Source: Siniperca chuatsi
Lineage: Eukaryota > Chordata > Actinopteri > Centrarchiformes > Sinipercidae
Reading direction: 5' to 3'
Assembly (NCBI RefSeq): GCF_020085105.1
Contig: NC_058043.1
Coordinates: forward strand, 17,660,167-17,724,166
Length of the DNA: 64,000 nucleotides
Translations under genes and position numbers: made by a program
In this document: positions 13,001 to 25,265 of the stretch, in pieces
Layout of the letters: the number at the start of each line of letters is the position of its first letter
Position numbering within the stretch: the stretch's first letter is position 1
Notes under the pieces: model-generated
Seen by the model: only the letters and a program-made list of their open reading frames with translations
What the model was told of the DNA's origin: nothing
Database searches by the model: none

Positions 13001-16000
13001 TTATCAGAATAGTTGACCATTCATTTTCTGTCCATTGACTAATTAAATAATCGATTGTTTCAGCTCTAATCTGTAGCGCTGTCCAATCAAAACCAATCAA
13101 CTATGTCAGTAAGAACTCACTGTAGCATCACAAACTTTAACATAACTTCCATAAATAACAGTTTTAGGGGGGCAAAAGCTATATTAAAAGTAACTCCCAG
13201 TCCTTTGTAAATGTAGGTATTTGTTTTATTTACATTATATATTACATACATGGACAAATCTGTGTGTTTCAAAGTTAGCTAGTAGTATTCATGCAGTTTA
13301 GAATGAGTGTAAAATATCCAAATTAAGCTAACCTAACCAACGTTATTTTGTCATTTAGGTTAACGTTATTGACATATGTTTGGTAATTTGAGGTATATTG
13401 TGTTATTTTTGTGAAATGTAATGTGTCCGGTCAGATGTGTAGACTGTTACATATTTGCTCTTCACTCCAAACAGGACACATATTAGCAAACTAACGTTAG
13501 CTTTGTCAGTTGGTTCAGTTAACTTTGCAACAGTTACACCTGAAAGGGTTTTCAAGTGCAAAAAATAGGGTTTGTTGGTGCAGGAACTCAGTGTTAAATA
13601 TCAGAGATTTCAACCTGAGTGCCTATTGCGTGGCACAAACTTACAGTAACAAAGACCACACACACACACACACACACTCAGATAACCGCACAGGGGTGTG
13701 AAATCATCATGAGTGGGAGTTCAGCCCGTCTGACAGCCATGCAAACAAACGCAGGAAACCTCACTTTACCGGAATCAGGAAAAGGGACGGTGTGGTGTGA
13801 CTACAGCGCTGACCTGGAGGATCATCCAGGCCACTAGACAGTGACTCATGACGGGAGACAGTTGAATAGTGTTTTGAAACTTGACAAGTCGCTGCTTTAC
13901 TCATTTCCCTGTGTCTGTAGCCTTGAGAGTTAGAAAGGAGAGGAAACGAGGACACCCCAACACCAGTGCCGTCTGGTGCCTCACGACACCCCTCAACAGT
14001 GGGGTAGACTGATGACGCACTCAGTGCACAGAGGAATCCCAGGCATCTGCGCTTCCAAAAGACAAACACAACATAAAGACATGTATACAGACTACATGTG
14101 ACAGGTCTACGAATACAGACCCCATCAGATACTATTTAATTCGATTTAAATGTGCTTATTCGATGAGTCTCACAGCCTTAACAGCAGACAAGTTGTTTCT
14201 TTACAGCAGACAGTACTTGGCCCGGCGTTCCCTCTGCCTCGTTAGAAACAACACAGCAGAGTTTTCGGTTCACTGCCAATTGTTCCTCTCACAAGAGGAC
14301 GACCTTCAGATGGAAGCCAATTCTTATTAAATAACAACTTATTAGTGTCAGTTAGTGTTTTTTAGACAGGCCTAATCTAGTATATTAATTTAATTACCTC
14401 TGGTGCAACAGCAGTGCAGCTGCTGACTATTGTATTAATGTTTTATTATGTAACTTCTGAAAAATAAAAAACACATTCTTCTTGCAAATGAAAAGTTCGT
14501 AAGCAATAAAACGCACACTTGCACGCTTCAGTGCACTCGAGGATTCTGCTGCTGCAGTCTTATTGTGCGTTCAGACTGTCGCCAGCGAGAGCGACAAAGT
14601 GACCGGAAGTCATTCATTTTCTGTGTGAGCTGGCCACGAGCAGTGGCGCGGCGCGTCTTGAACAGTGTGGGCGTCGAGGGAAGTTGAAGTCTGGGCAACT
14701 TTTTGGTAATGAGCTATAATACAGTTCGGCAGCAACCAATCGGAATTTAGAAGTCCTGTGCATTTATTCTGTTACCAAGCATTCGAGCAAACTTTGCCAC
14801 CTATTTCATCTACGTCAGAACGTCCAATAATCTTTCTACAGCGTTGTTGGCAGGGCAGCCAGAGCGAACTTTGAAGCTTTCATGTGTGGTCTGAACGCAC
14901 GGTCACTTGATCTGGTATGACCAGTAGCTTATGTTAGCTAATGTTGGCAAACTATGGAAAATAAATACTTCTGTAGAACTGACATTACAGACTCGACTAA
15001 GTGGCTCATCTTGTTACACTGTTTTAATATTTACCATTATCCTGCAATTGTCACTTGTGGCCATAGTGGCTGCCATTCATTAAAAGTTACAGTTTCGCAT
15101 TAAAGTAACAATTTGACTCTCCTACCAACTGTAAAGCTTAGTTATGTTAATGATGAGTCCCAGGAATCAATCTTACTTTTCTTATAATTATGCAAAGTAC
15201 AATACATTTTTCTCCAAAAGTCAAATATTCTTTTTTTTTTTTAAGGTTGCCATAAAGTCGATCAGAAAGGAGAAGATCAAGGATGAGCAGGACCTGATTC
15301 ATATTCGCAGAGAAATTGAGATCATGTCCTCACTCTGCCACCCGCACATCATCACCATATATGAAGGTACGGTATTCAGGAATTTAGTGATTGTGCTTTT
15401 TGTGCGTGTTTGGGTTTAGTTTCCCCTTTCAGAGGTGACTGAATCGTGATACCTGGGGAAAAAGACGTCCCTCAATCAGTCTCTGTTTGATATTCAGAGT
15501 TTGGTCACGCAAGTCTTTGTGCTGAAGACCGATGCTAGGTTACATAAGCGTTGAGACCCTGCTATACCCCGTCAGCACTGCAGGATAATGTGCAGAGCCT
15601 CGTGTCTTCCAGTGCCCCTCACGCATGATGAGTTTGTCATCGTTCAGTGTTTGTCCACCTCATACAGTTATCATGGGGCCCCGTGTATCCTAATCAGTGT
15701 GATCTAGGGGTTGTACAGGAAGATAGAAATCAGTTTCAAACGCAGGCACGTCCTTAATTAAAAGATGCTACATATGTGTTAGTACTCTACACAGTCCAGA
15801 CTGGGATTCCAGATAATTTGTGGAATTTCAGTTCCATTTGGGTGATGAGTTGGATTTTAAGCTTTGAATAAAAGGGGTTCTGGTGTGTTTTGATCTTTCA
15901 GTATTTGAAAACAAGGACAAAATTGTGATTGTGATGGAGTATGCCAGCCGAGGGGACCTGTATGACTACATCTGTGACCAGAGGACTATCTCTGAACGCG

Positions 16001-18924
16001 AGGCCAGGCACTTTTTCAGACAAATTGTATCAGCTGTGCACTACTGCCATCAGGTAAGACAAACTTTCTCAATCTAGTGCTTTCATACAGAACATATAAA
16101 GTTGTTTACAGAAAATATAATCTAAGTGAATAATCTAGTCAATACGTGTGCATTCATAAATCTTGGGTAAAAACAATAAAGCTACAGATGAGTATCTTAG
16201 CCTTCTTCACGCATGGCTGCTACGTCAAACCTGATGGCACAGAGCTCCACTCAGACTAGCTGCTCTGCTAGTTGTTTTTTTCCAGGACACTGGCACCCCC
16301 AAAGTTACATAACAGGCATTATTCACTGTCAGCCTGCTGATCTGAACAGGGAGGCTGTGAAAATGATGCAGGGGGAACTGAACAGTTTGTCTGTGGAGAG
16401 CTAGCGTCGGGGCTAAAGGCCAGCCCACACAGCACAGTCCCAACACACACACACGCATGGTCTCATGCTCTAATGAGGGTGTGATGGAACAGAAGGGCTC
16501 TGCAAACACACACACACACAATCAGTTGTTCCCGTAGTCCAGAGCTGTGTAATTATGAACATTTGCAGCACACTATATTTTAGAGTTGCTGTTCAGCACT
16601 TAGCAGAGCATTTATAAATGTTTGCCCTGCCATGTCCTGTGTTAGCCATCTCTCTTATTTCACTCATAATATTTTATTTTCCATGTTGCCCCCCGCCCTA
16701 AAAAAAAAGTATGGTACAGGGATGAATTCTGAACTATTACACGCAATAGTTTCTTCATGACTGCATCTTAACAATACATGAATGCTACATAACACAACCT
16801 ACCAAGAATGTGTCAGTTGCTACAAGAAGTGCCCATACGTAAGAATTAGTTGACCTGCATTTTTGAAAGCAAAACAAATTCAAACTCTGCTCTAGTCAAA
16901 GGCATGCCCCCCTACAGAGTGGAGGACAATGAAGCATAGCTGGCGTACCAGAACAAAATCTTCACTTGGAAAATAATGTGGGGAAGCAAATTAGCATTGT
17001 TAAAAAATTAAGTGATTCAAAAAACCCGATAACTTCTTTTTTCCCCCTCTTAGAATGGAATAGTTCACCGGGACCTGAAATTGGAGAATATTTTACTAGA
17101 TGGCAACGGCAATGTGAAGGTACGCATAAGGGACATGTTGAACATGAAAATGAGCATTTACATAACTACCATTCATTAAAAATGCCTTTTATGTGTATAT
17201 GGTTAGGATTATAAATGACAGCATGTGGTGGTTATTACAAAGGACATATAAAGAAATATTCATATGGAATATTTAATATGATAGATTTCATTAGATCTTG
17301 TGTAAAGGTGATTCACTGTGGAATCTTTAATGTGTGAAATCGGAGTATTACGCGTTATGAGTAACTGATGAGGGATAGTGATGCATATAGAAATCTTTTA
17401 GGAGGTTACAGTAATCTGATAATGATACATCTGATGTGGCTCAGCCTTGATGTCGTCTACTTGTTCTTGCAGATCGCAGACTTCGGCCTGTCGAACCTCT
17501 ACCACGGTGATGAGTATCTTCAAACTTTTTGCGGCAGCCCCCTGTATGCTTCCCCAGAGATTGTCAATGGACGGCCATACCGTGGGCCAGAGGTGGACAC
17601 TTGGTCTCTTGGTGTGCTGTTATACACTATGGTTCATGGCACCATGCCATTTGATGGACACAACCACAAGACACTGGTCCAACAGATAAGCTCTGGAAAC
17701 TACCGTAAACCCAACAACCCCTCTGGTGAGTCTTTCAGCTAAACTTTTCTTTGAAAGGTCTGAAACATTATCTTGGTGTATATACTTTGTTTAGCACTTT
17801 ATTATATAGAAACGTCTTGAATTTTCTTAGCTGAACACAAAATTAACAGGTTTCTTTTCTGTTGCTCTCTCTCAGATGCATGTGGGCTTATCCGTTGGAT
17901 GCTCATGGTAAATCCTGAGCGCAGAGCCACAATAGAGGAGATTGCAGGACACTGGTGGCTCAACTGGGGCTACCAGCAGCCATTACTGGCTGAGACAAAG
18001 AGCAGTCCAGTAGAGCAGACTGCTTCACCAGCCTCCCCATCAACATTACACCCTGCTGGGCTGGCTAGTGTTGCTAATTGGCTGCGGCGCACATCCAGGC
18101 CTTTACTGGAGAACGGCTCTAAGATGCGCTGCCTGCTACGCTCACAGGGTGGTGGAGGGGATGTAGTCCGGCAGCGGTCTCTGCGAAGGTCACGAAAGGA
18201 AAACAATGTCTCCCAGACCGGTCATGAAGTAAGCACAGACAGTCGCCCCTCTAAGGGTATTTTAAAGAGACGCAACAGTGTGAAGCAGAAGGCAATGAGT
18301 GAAACCCCAGCTGTAGGTTCAGTGGAGCCGCAGAAGATTTTGGGTTCATCTGCACCAGCCAGTGCCCCTTCAGCTGCATTGCTGCCTCGCAAAGGTATCC
18401 TAAAGAAGCCCGCAGAACAAGAGTCAGGGTACTACTCGTCCTCTCCTGAGAACAGTGACTCTGGCTGGGCACCACAAACTAAAGAGTGCCCTTCAGCACC
18501 AACCCATAGGAAAGGCATATTGAAGCACAATGGAAAGTTCTCTTCAGGTAGGCTGCAGGAGTTTGGCTCTCTGGACCAGCTGGCAGCTTCTTTACCCCGC
18601 GGAGGCGCCAGGTTGAGACCGAGTGGGGCCATCAGCGAGGACAGCATTCTTTCTTCTGAGTCCTTTGACCAGCTGGATCTACCAGACCGTGTAGGACCTC
18701 CAACACAGATGGATAAACCGCCCAAGGGTAGCATGAGAGGATGCGTGTCTGCGGACAACCTGCTGGATATCCAGGAAGACGGGATTCTTGGGGATGGGCC
18801 GCTGAGGCCCTGGAACTGCTACAAGTCTGGAGTGGCTGACAGCGCCTTTTCCATCACAGGCTGTGATAATGTAACGGAGGCTTACAAACAGGCCATCGTT
18901 ATACGAGGCTCTGCAGCAAGCTAG
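10045..18924 (+). CDS. nuak2: NUAK family SNF1-like kinase 2
   Basis: Six coding exons, 10045-10281, 15246-15366, 15902-16053, 17054-17119, 17473-17725 and 17876-18924, join in phase to 625 aa (human is about 628). The kinase domain spans about residues 55-305. It has the glycine loop GKGTYGKV at 62, VAIK lysine 83, HRD at 175, DFG at 195 and the activation-loop threonine 210 in [14 protein letters not shown], the site LKB1 phosphorylates in this family. The long C-terminal exon keeps three GILK motifs (404, 450 and 490), which in NUAK kinases dock the PP1-beta/MYPT1 phosphatase. It also keeps [10 protein letters not shown] (459). The closing [17 protein letters not shown] block is also NUAK2-like. 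The N-terminal block [14 protein letters not shown] and the 1q32-type neighbours favour nuak2 over nuak1. The kinase acts in the cytosol on myosin phosphatase, stress signalling and growth. Start chosen as the first ATG in a CpG-rich region. Confidence 0.96.
12775..13068. repeat. 'ATCGATTAATC' family MITE copy
   Basis: Diverged copy of the family also seen at 28085-28448 and 55811-55927. It reads TTCCTAAAGCCCAAGATCAT and ends TAATCGATTGTTTCAGCTC. The left end is eroded. Confidence 0.6.
13656..13678. repeat. (CA)n microsatellite
   Basis: About eleven CA units in nuak2 intron 1. Confidence 0.9.
14442..15108. repeat. MITE copy interrupted by a second MITE
   Basis: The left part (ATGTAACTTCTGAAA ... 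GCAAATGAAAAGTTCGTAAG) and right part (CTGGTATGACCAGTAGCTTA ... TTAAAAGTTACAG) match the element at 44274-44636 in the same order. The interruption is the separate element at 14565-14900. In the uninterrupted copy the two parts are contiguous. Confidence 0.65.
14565..14900. repeat. Nested MITE with perfect 12-bp terminal inverted repeats
   Basis: Begins GTGCGTTCAGAC and ends GTCTGAACGCAC, an exact 12-bp inverted repeat. It is 336 bp, GC-richer than its surroundings and has no ORF of note. A possible 3-bp duplication (TTA/TCA, if two more bases at each end are counted as element) would fit a PIF/Harbinger-type element, but this is weak. Confidence 0.65.
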
Positions 18925-21000
18925 GACCGGTAATTAGTTAAGGACACTGACTAAAGACTTGTTTTTCAGTCAGAATTTTCAAATGACTGTAAACTACTGA
19001 AGACACGCTAGCCAAAGTGCATTGTGTGAAATTACAAGCACACTGTAGTGATAATCATTTTGACTAACTTCAGGAATTGCACAGTACCAAAAGTACAGAT
19101 TCTCAGGAGAGGAGAGCTGCTGTTGGTCAATCAGGAGCTCTAATTTTCAACATGAGAGCTTACTATCAAAAATGTAATACAAAAAGTCACCCTGAAACCA
19201 AAACACTGGTCTTCAATGTCAGAAGTTTATAGAAAGCTTTGCTCAGTGATAATAAACTGATAAACTAGGAAACTGCTTTACAGTCACAGTAGGACTATTG
19301 TTTGAATATTGCTTAAGCCACAAAGTCGGTGTCTTTTATTGTCGACAGGACAGTTGACAAAGTGTTTATGACTTAATAGCTCTTTTGGATTCTAGCTTTG
19401 TGATAGATAAACATAAGGTTGACAGGTGATCAGCTAGGATAACAGCAATAACACACAGGTTCAATGTTAGGATGGGTTCACTCTTTTACCATATACTACA
19501 GCATTTACTGTGTTTTAGGATGTAGGGAAAATGACATTTCATGGATACCAAAGAGCAAATTTGCTAATGTTGTTGGACTATTTTGTTCATCTTTATTTAA
19601 AGCACTAGCAAAAACAGTGCCAAGAGGACGTTTGTTTGTAACAGGGACTTCAGCTCTCAAAGGATGTTTTTTGTATTGCTGTTTTTTTTCTTTAAATTAC
19701 TTGTTCTAATTTTGGATAATGACTTGAATAATAATCATGACTCACATCAAGCATAACCAGTAGAACCTGCTTTTGCTCCTAAGCCTGCTGATACAGGTGC
19801 ACATGTGGCCATTCACTCTCTGTATGCAGGTGGCAGTTTCACAGAAAAGGTGGGGCTCATTAAGTCACTCCATTGTTTTTTGAAGGTCACATGTTGAAAT
19901 TTGAAAAACAGTTAACGTGTGTGTGAGAGTGAACCACGAGCCCCAGCTAACTACTGCTTGCTGTGTATAACGTGGCACACGCTTAATGTGTAACCTTTCA
20001 ACTGAATTTTCAAGATCAGTCATGGAGCTCAGGTGTAGACACCTGAGGTGGAATAGTATTTTATAAAGATGGATTAGAAGTTTAGCCATCGATCTGTTAA
20101 AAAAAAAGTACAATGTTGCATCCTGGTGACTCAAATGGTAAAAACAAAACTTATAGTATATAGTTAAAAGTAAAAATCATGAATTATGCATGCTGCTGAC
20201 GATCATTAATTAAGTTTGACAAAGTATTTCATACCACGTTTTATAGTTATCTGGTTGACTTCCTAATCCTGCTTTATGAAAAATATCCTGGTGGTCAGAG
20301 AAAGGTACATCAGTATGTTGTTTGTTTCTGTATGAAATTTCATTGGATTAGCATGCTTGGCATTAAATTAGAACATCAAGCCAGTGCCTGGAATAGCACA
20401 GACCATCGAAACCTGATAACCATACAATTTATTTATCAGCTACTCCATTAAGCATTGAGTTCTTGTAACAAAAGTTGCACATGGCTGTAACCAGAAGCTA
20501 CAAAACCATGCTGTTGTTCAGAAACTGGAATGTAAAAACTTTTTTTTTCTTTTCTCCAGTTATTTATGGTTAATTTCATCAGGAATGTAAAGCCTGTGTG
20601 TATACAAAAGTAAACTAGGAATTCCCTAATTTCAACTGGAAGCTCTTGTCATTTCTAATCTGTCACAGACAACTGATCGTGTATTACTTAAGTGTGACAC
20701 CGGGGGGAAAAAAGCGGTCTGCCTTTGGGAAGACTGGTGTAAAATGGTATCGGTTTAATTTTTTTTGTACAATAAAATGTGTATTTGTGCTTTTCATCAC
20801 TGATTTTCTCTCTCCCTTGTCCCAGAAGTTGCAGGTATGCATGCCCTATTAATATTTTTGTCTTTAACAGCAACAAAAAACATGTTTGCCAAAGTTACTG
20901 GCTTATCATTTATATGACTGTGTGATCTGCCATGCTCTTGTGACTGGGATGAGGAAATCAATAAAAAAATGACGACAAAGAACTCAAGTGCTGGCTCATG
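18925..21000 (+). other. nuak2 3' UTR and downstream
   Basis: AT-rich sequence after the TAG. Candidate poly(A) signals AATAAA lie near 20770 and at 20960-20965, which would give a 3' UTR of about 1.9-2.0 kb. The interval carries no coding motif. The convergent cyclin gene ends at 21543. Confidence 0.5.
20960..20965 (+). terminator. Candidate nuak2 poly(A) signal
   Basis: AATAAA followed by A-rich sequence, the last good signal before the convergent gene. An alternative AATAAA lies near 20770. Confidence 0.4.
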
Positions 21001-21542
21001 TTGTTAGTGACCTACATACAAATGTTTTGTCGTAATTTAACAGGATTGATTAATAGCCACAAGGGAATTTAGTATTATGTTAAAACCATGCATAAACTTC
21101 TATTCAAACTTATCAGAACTGTCCAGATATAAAGCTAATATTCATTACATTTAAGATATTACATTTAAAATGTGCAAACATTGCTATTAGGATTCAGTGC
21201 AATTCAACTGTCAGTATCACAAAAAAGTTATTGTGGCCCTAAATATTAATCAAAGGTACAATCAGAATCATATTCTTTCAAAGCTGCTTTAGCAATTGCA
21301 AAATCCTTTAAAACGAGCAGCAACAGGATGAACATTTAAAACAAATCTCAATCATTTCTCAAACTGTAGTAGCTCCACACATGTCGCAGAGGGACCTGAA
21401 AACAACCAACATGCAAAGGAACAATTAAGATAAAGGAGAAATGGCATTTAGACACATTTCCCCTGGAATTTAGGCTTCTTGTTCTGTTTCATGGCTGTAG
21501 ATTCACAGTTCATTGTAGCCATTCATGGCAGGGTGGAGTGTT

Positions 21543-24118
21543 TTAGCTTGATGTCACCGGTGTCAATACAACATCCTGAATGTCAGCAGGGGTGTAGCTG
21601 ATCTCTGAGCTGTGTGCTCCTGATCTGTAAACACTAGCCTTGAAACCAGAGGGCAGGCTGAGCTCCAGCACACTCCCCAGCTGGTCATAGCAGAGGAGGA
21701 CTGAGCTCTGTTCAGGGTCAGAGTAAAAGAAAAACAACCAAAAGTTCATCAGTAGATCATGGACAGACCTATGGATCTTGACCAATACTACATGTGCATG
21801 ATTGCTCTTCTAAACATGCTTTTAACAGTTTGTTTGTACTTTTATCTCAGACTGTGTGATCAGGGTGCTTGCTAAAATGATCACAAACATACCAGTCAAC
21901 GCTGACAACAGGACAAAGTCAAAAGAGATATCATCTAAAAAAGTCAGTTAAACATTACCCTTACCAGATCAATGGCCAAAAGGTTGGCCAAAAACTCCAT
22001 GACCGAATCAGAGGCGACAGCAGCGTCCACTATGTTTAGTCTCTGCGTGGCAATGCTCACACAGGCACATGCAACAGTGGAGGGCAAGAACACTGAAAAC
22101 CTGTAGTCTGAGGATAAGAGAGGAAGATTACTTACTCTAAAAATGAAAAGAAGCAACTAGTATTTCCTAATTATGACCACCACTTGTAGTTCACTTAAAG
22201 TACTTTTAGACTACTGCAACAGTGAGAAAGTCAGTAAAGGCTAGATGTAGACGGATACCACCATTGTAGACCCACCCTGACAGACAAAAGCAAGTACTCA
22301 AAAGTCGACATTTCTCAAAACCTGATAATCTGACACACCTATTCTAATTGCTTCAGGCAGGAGAAATGCTGAGACAAAAAGTCAGCCATTCAATCCATGT
22401 TCATACACCTTTTTGAATGGGATACAATGTCAGGAACCAGGAATTATCTTAATTTTATGGGCTGTATTGTCATAGTCCATCTAACACAGCACTAACTGAC
22501 TGTATCCCTGTGACCTGTTGCCTCGGGGAGCATCACAGAGATTCCTGGGAAATCAGCCAGCTGAACGGTCGGACGCAGGTCTTTCACAGCAAACAATACA
22601 GGATTACACAAAGTCAGCTCTCTGTCTCCAAAATGAACTGCTGACACATCATACTCAAAGTTAAGGCTGCTTTGTGTCCATTGTTCACTGCGTGGAAAGT
22701 CATTTAAATTTCACAGTGACATGTAATGCTCTCTAACAGAAAAATGTTATCACTGATTCAATCACAAGGGATATAAAATAGCTACTGTTATTGCAATGGA
22801 ATGATTGACACAAATCATTTAACACAAGAGAATATTTGGTTAAAAAAAAGTATTTTAAAATATTTGTATCCACTCCCGATGCATAGTTTTCTGCTGTATT
22901 TTATTTGTGTGTGTGTGTGGGGGGGGGGACTAAAACATCTCATGTGTTGATAACTCGGTTATGTAACTTACCAGTGGCTGCCAGAGCAATGTAGGAGTGA
23001 ACATGCCTGCGGATGGTTTGAAGGTGAGGCCGAACAAAGTGGAGAGTGTGAAGAATTGGCTCCAGGTAGTCAGAGGGTAACACAGAGGCCAGACACCAGT
23101 CTAACCTGGACACCACTGCCACCTCCCACTGCTGCAACACACACAGCACGAAAACGTCTACATAATATAGAAATGATTTGTGCACATGTGGATATCTCAC
23201 AGAATGTCTGCCAAATGTTTTTGCATATTAACCCTTAAAACAAAGCTATGTCTGCCATCTGAGGGAACCTTCCTGGACAGTAACATCTTACTAACTTAAG
23301 TAAAATGAGTTGTACATTTGGGTATGATCCAATGTTTTTGGGATACCAGGTCCTGGTGACTGGTGGGTCTGATTCAGAGGCTTCTTCAACATTTATCAAA
23401 GCCCTGTATTATCAATGGTGGTTAAATTGTGTGTTGTCTACATTGTTTATGGGGAGATATAACAGAGTGTGTTACTATTAGATCACTCGAGACAGACTGA
23501 TAGTCCTCAAACTCCACTTTTTGAATCTGCACATCTATTATCCCAAATACAATGTGTAGTTTATATACAAATAAAGAGTTACCAGTATGTCTGAGACTGA
23601 AATGGAGTTGTCTGTGTAGATACAAAGCTTGCTGGCAGTCAGGGGGACAGTCTCTCTCATTTTGGAGGCCAGGAACATGCAAGCAGCCCCTAAAAGCTGC
23701 AGGTTGGACTTTTCAATGGCAGAACGGCTCAGGTAACAGTCCAGGTAATACGCCGCCAGCGGAAACACCTCCTCCTCACATTTCTGCTCCTCGCACACCT
23801 GTAAGAGAGCCATCGGTCGTAGTTCAAGTCATCCATGTGTAATATAGTTTCAGTTTGGGACGGCCTGACTGGTTTGCATACCTGGAACATCCACACCGCC
23901 AGTATCCTCCTCATGTATGGCTGGATGTCTGTCTGGACTCTGCCAAAGTAAGGGGACACCCTGCAGGTCTTCTCCAGGGCCGTCAGGTTGCGCAGTGCTC
24001 TGGGGTCGCCGGTCACGGCATCGTCGCTGCCCGCCCGGAGAACCACACCACGCCCCGTTTCACCGGGATTTGTATCTCTGGATCGACTTTGAAGCTGTCC
24101 ATCTTCACAAAGATCCAT
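21543..24118 (-). CDS. ccndx: Divergent D-type cyclin (cyclin Dx-like)
   Basis: Five minus-strand exons, 23882-24118, 23583-23798, 22972-23131, 21965-22107 and 21543-21707, close in phase to 306 aa. This is the five-exon layout of D cyclins. The cyclin box is clear: [14 protein letters not shown] (about 64-77), then [20 protein letters not shown] (80-99), the lysine/glutamate block that contacts CDK4/6. [20 protein letters not shown] follows. The C-terminus keeps TPADIQDV (T291), matching the TPTDVRDV degron of cyclin D1. The rest diverges strongly from cyclins D1, D2 and D3. The N-terminus starts MDLCEDG and lacks the usual LxCxE Rb-binding motif. Expected role: activating CDK4/6 for Rb phosphorylation at G1/S. 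The symbol ccndx is a judgement from divergence; a fast-evolving ccnd3 is the alternative, since human CCND3 lies beside BYSL. It is tandem with bysl and tail-to-tail with nuak2. Confidence 0.85.
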
Positions 24119-25265
24119 TCGACGAAGTTAAATACAGTACCATTCAATATGGTGTCGAGAAATTATTAAAATATCAATGAACCGTTAAGCTAGCTGTTAC
24201 GTCAGTACCGCGTTATTTCAGCTAGCGTAACGTTAGCTAGTTAGCTAGCTAGCTAAGCTAACTGTCCTGCGGGTCACAAACTGCTCTCTCTTTTTAAAGC
24301 GTTCTTCAATATAGTTAACAAAAGAGGCTCAAATGGGCCTCGGATTTGCCCCTTTAAACCAAATTTGAGGACTTTCATCCTAGTCTATCAATAAAATATA
24401 AAAATGTGGACTTAATGGTCCGGCTCTGTGGCCTAACGAGAAGCTGGGATCAGTTAGTGAACCAAAATGTATTTTCTGATTGCTCCTCAATTAAATTAAA
24501 CTATTTGCTAAATATTTTTTGCCATTATTGCTTAATATTAGTGTAATATTTATTTTATTACTAATCTAAAAATGTTTGTGTGTTGAATGAATGAGTGTTG
24601 CTGATACAATTCAAAGCCGAAACAACACAAAACTGACCGGTCAGAGAGCCTAAATATGTCCCAGAAAATGTGGTATACCTTCAGTATCAAAACTGATTCC
24701 CTGTTTGAAGATAAAACTAAATGTTTTAAAAACCATGCTGCGACTATTAATCACGATGTCACGATGGTCTGAACATACTGCAATTCAAACCAAACACAGT
24801 CCCTGCTGTTAACTTTATTTTACCATCTATCTTGTGTATGGCTTAAACAGTTGTGAACATAAAATGAGAGAAACACATGATACCTGACCAACTTTTAAGG
24901 ATTCAGTTTATTTTTAATCCAAATTGTTGCTTCAAAACAAAGTTGCTCTTAGTCAAATGTACACAAACACCAGTCTTTGTGTTCCTGAGCAATCACTGCA
25001 CTGCAACTGCAGGAAAACAGCTCAGAGATTCATGATATGAAATTACAACATCTACATCACTACTGATGTGCATTTTTAAATGTGCAAATTCATACAAGCA
25101 GGGAACAGAATGATGGCTCCTGAGACACTGCGATCTTTGAAACTGTCCTTTCATAGGGCAGGAAGAATAATGAAGTTAGATTTAACAAAACTTTTTTCAT
25201 GTTGAACAAACCATGAATCATTTGTATCAGAGGAGAAGGAGTACGCATCAGACCAGACTGAATCC
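24119..25265 (-). promoter_or_regulatory. Cyclin 5' flank and bysl 3' region
   Basis: The cyclin ATG is 1,147 bp from the bysl stop codon, so the cyclin promoter and bysl 3' UTR share this interval. The first 150 bp upstream of the cyclin holds a striking GCTAGC/GTTAGC run: TAACGTTAGCTAG (24228-24240) followed by four or five AGCTAGCTAGCTA units to about 24260. The bysl side carries TTTATT (24907-24912), a minus-strand AATAAA poly(A) signal. Confidence 0.45.
24907..24912 (-). terminator. Candidate bysl poly(A) signal
   Basis: TTTATT on the plus strand, AATAAA in the bysl sense, about 350 bp after its stop codon. Confidence 0.4.

Larger units (their letters stand above)
10282..15245 (+). other. 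nuak2 intron 1 with several repeats
   Basis: A 5-kb intron bounded by CTG|GTAAGC and TTTTAAG|GTTGCC. It holds MITE copies at 12775-13068 and 14442-15108, the latter split by another MITE. It also holds a CA microsatellite and CTAACGTTAGCT at 13491-13502. No other gene was seen; ORFs such as 11909-12250 and 13761-14069 lack motifs. Confidence 0.6.
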
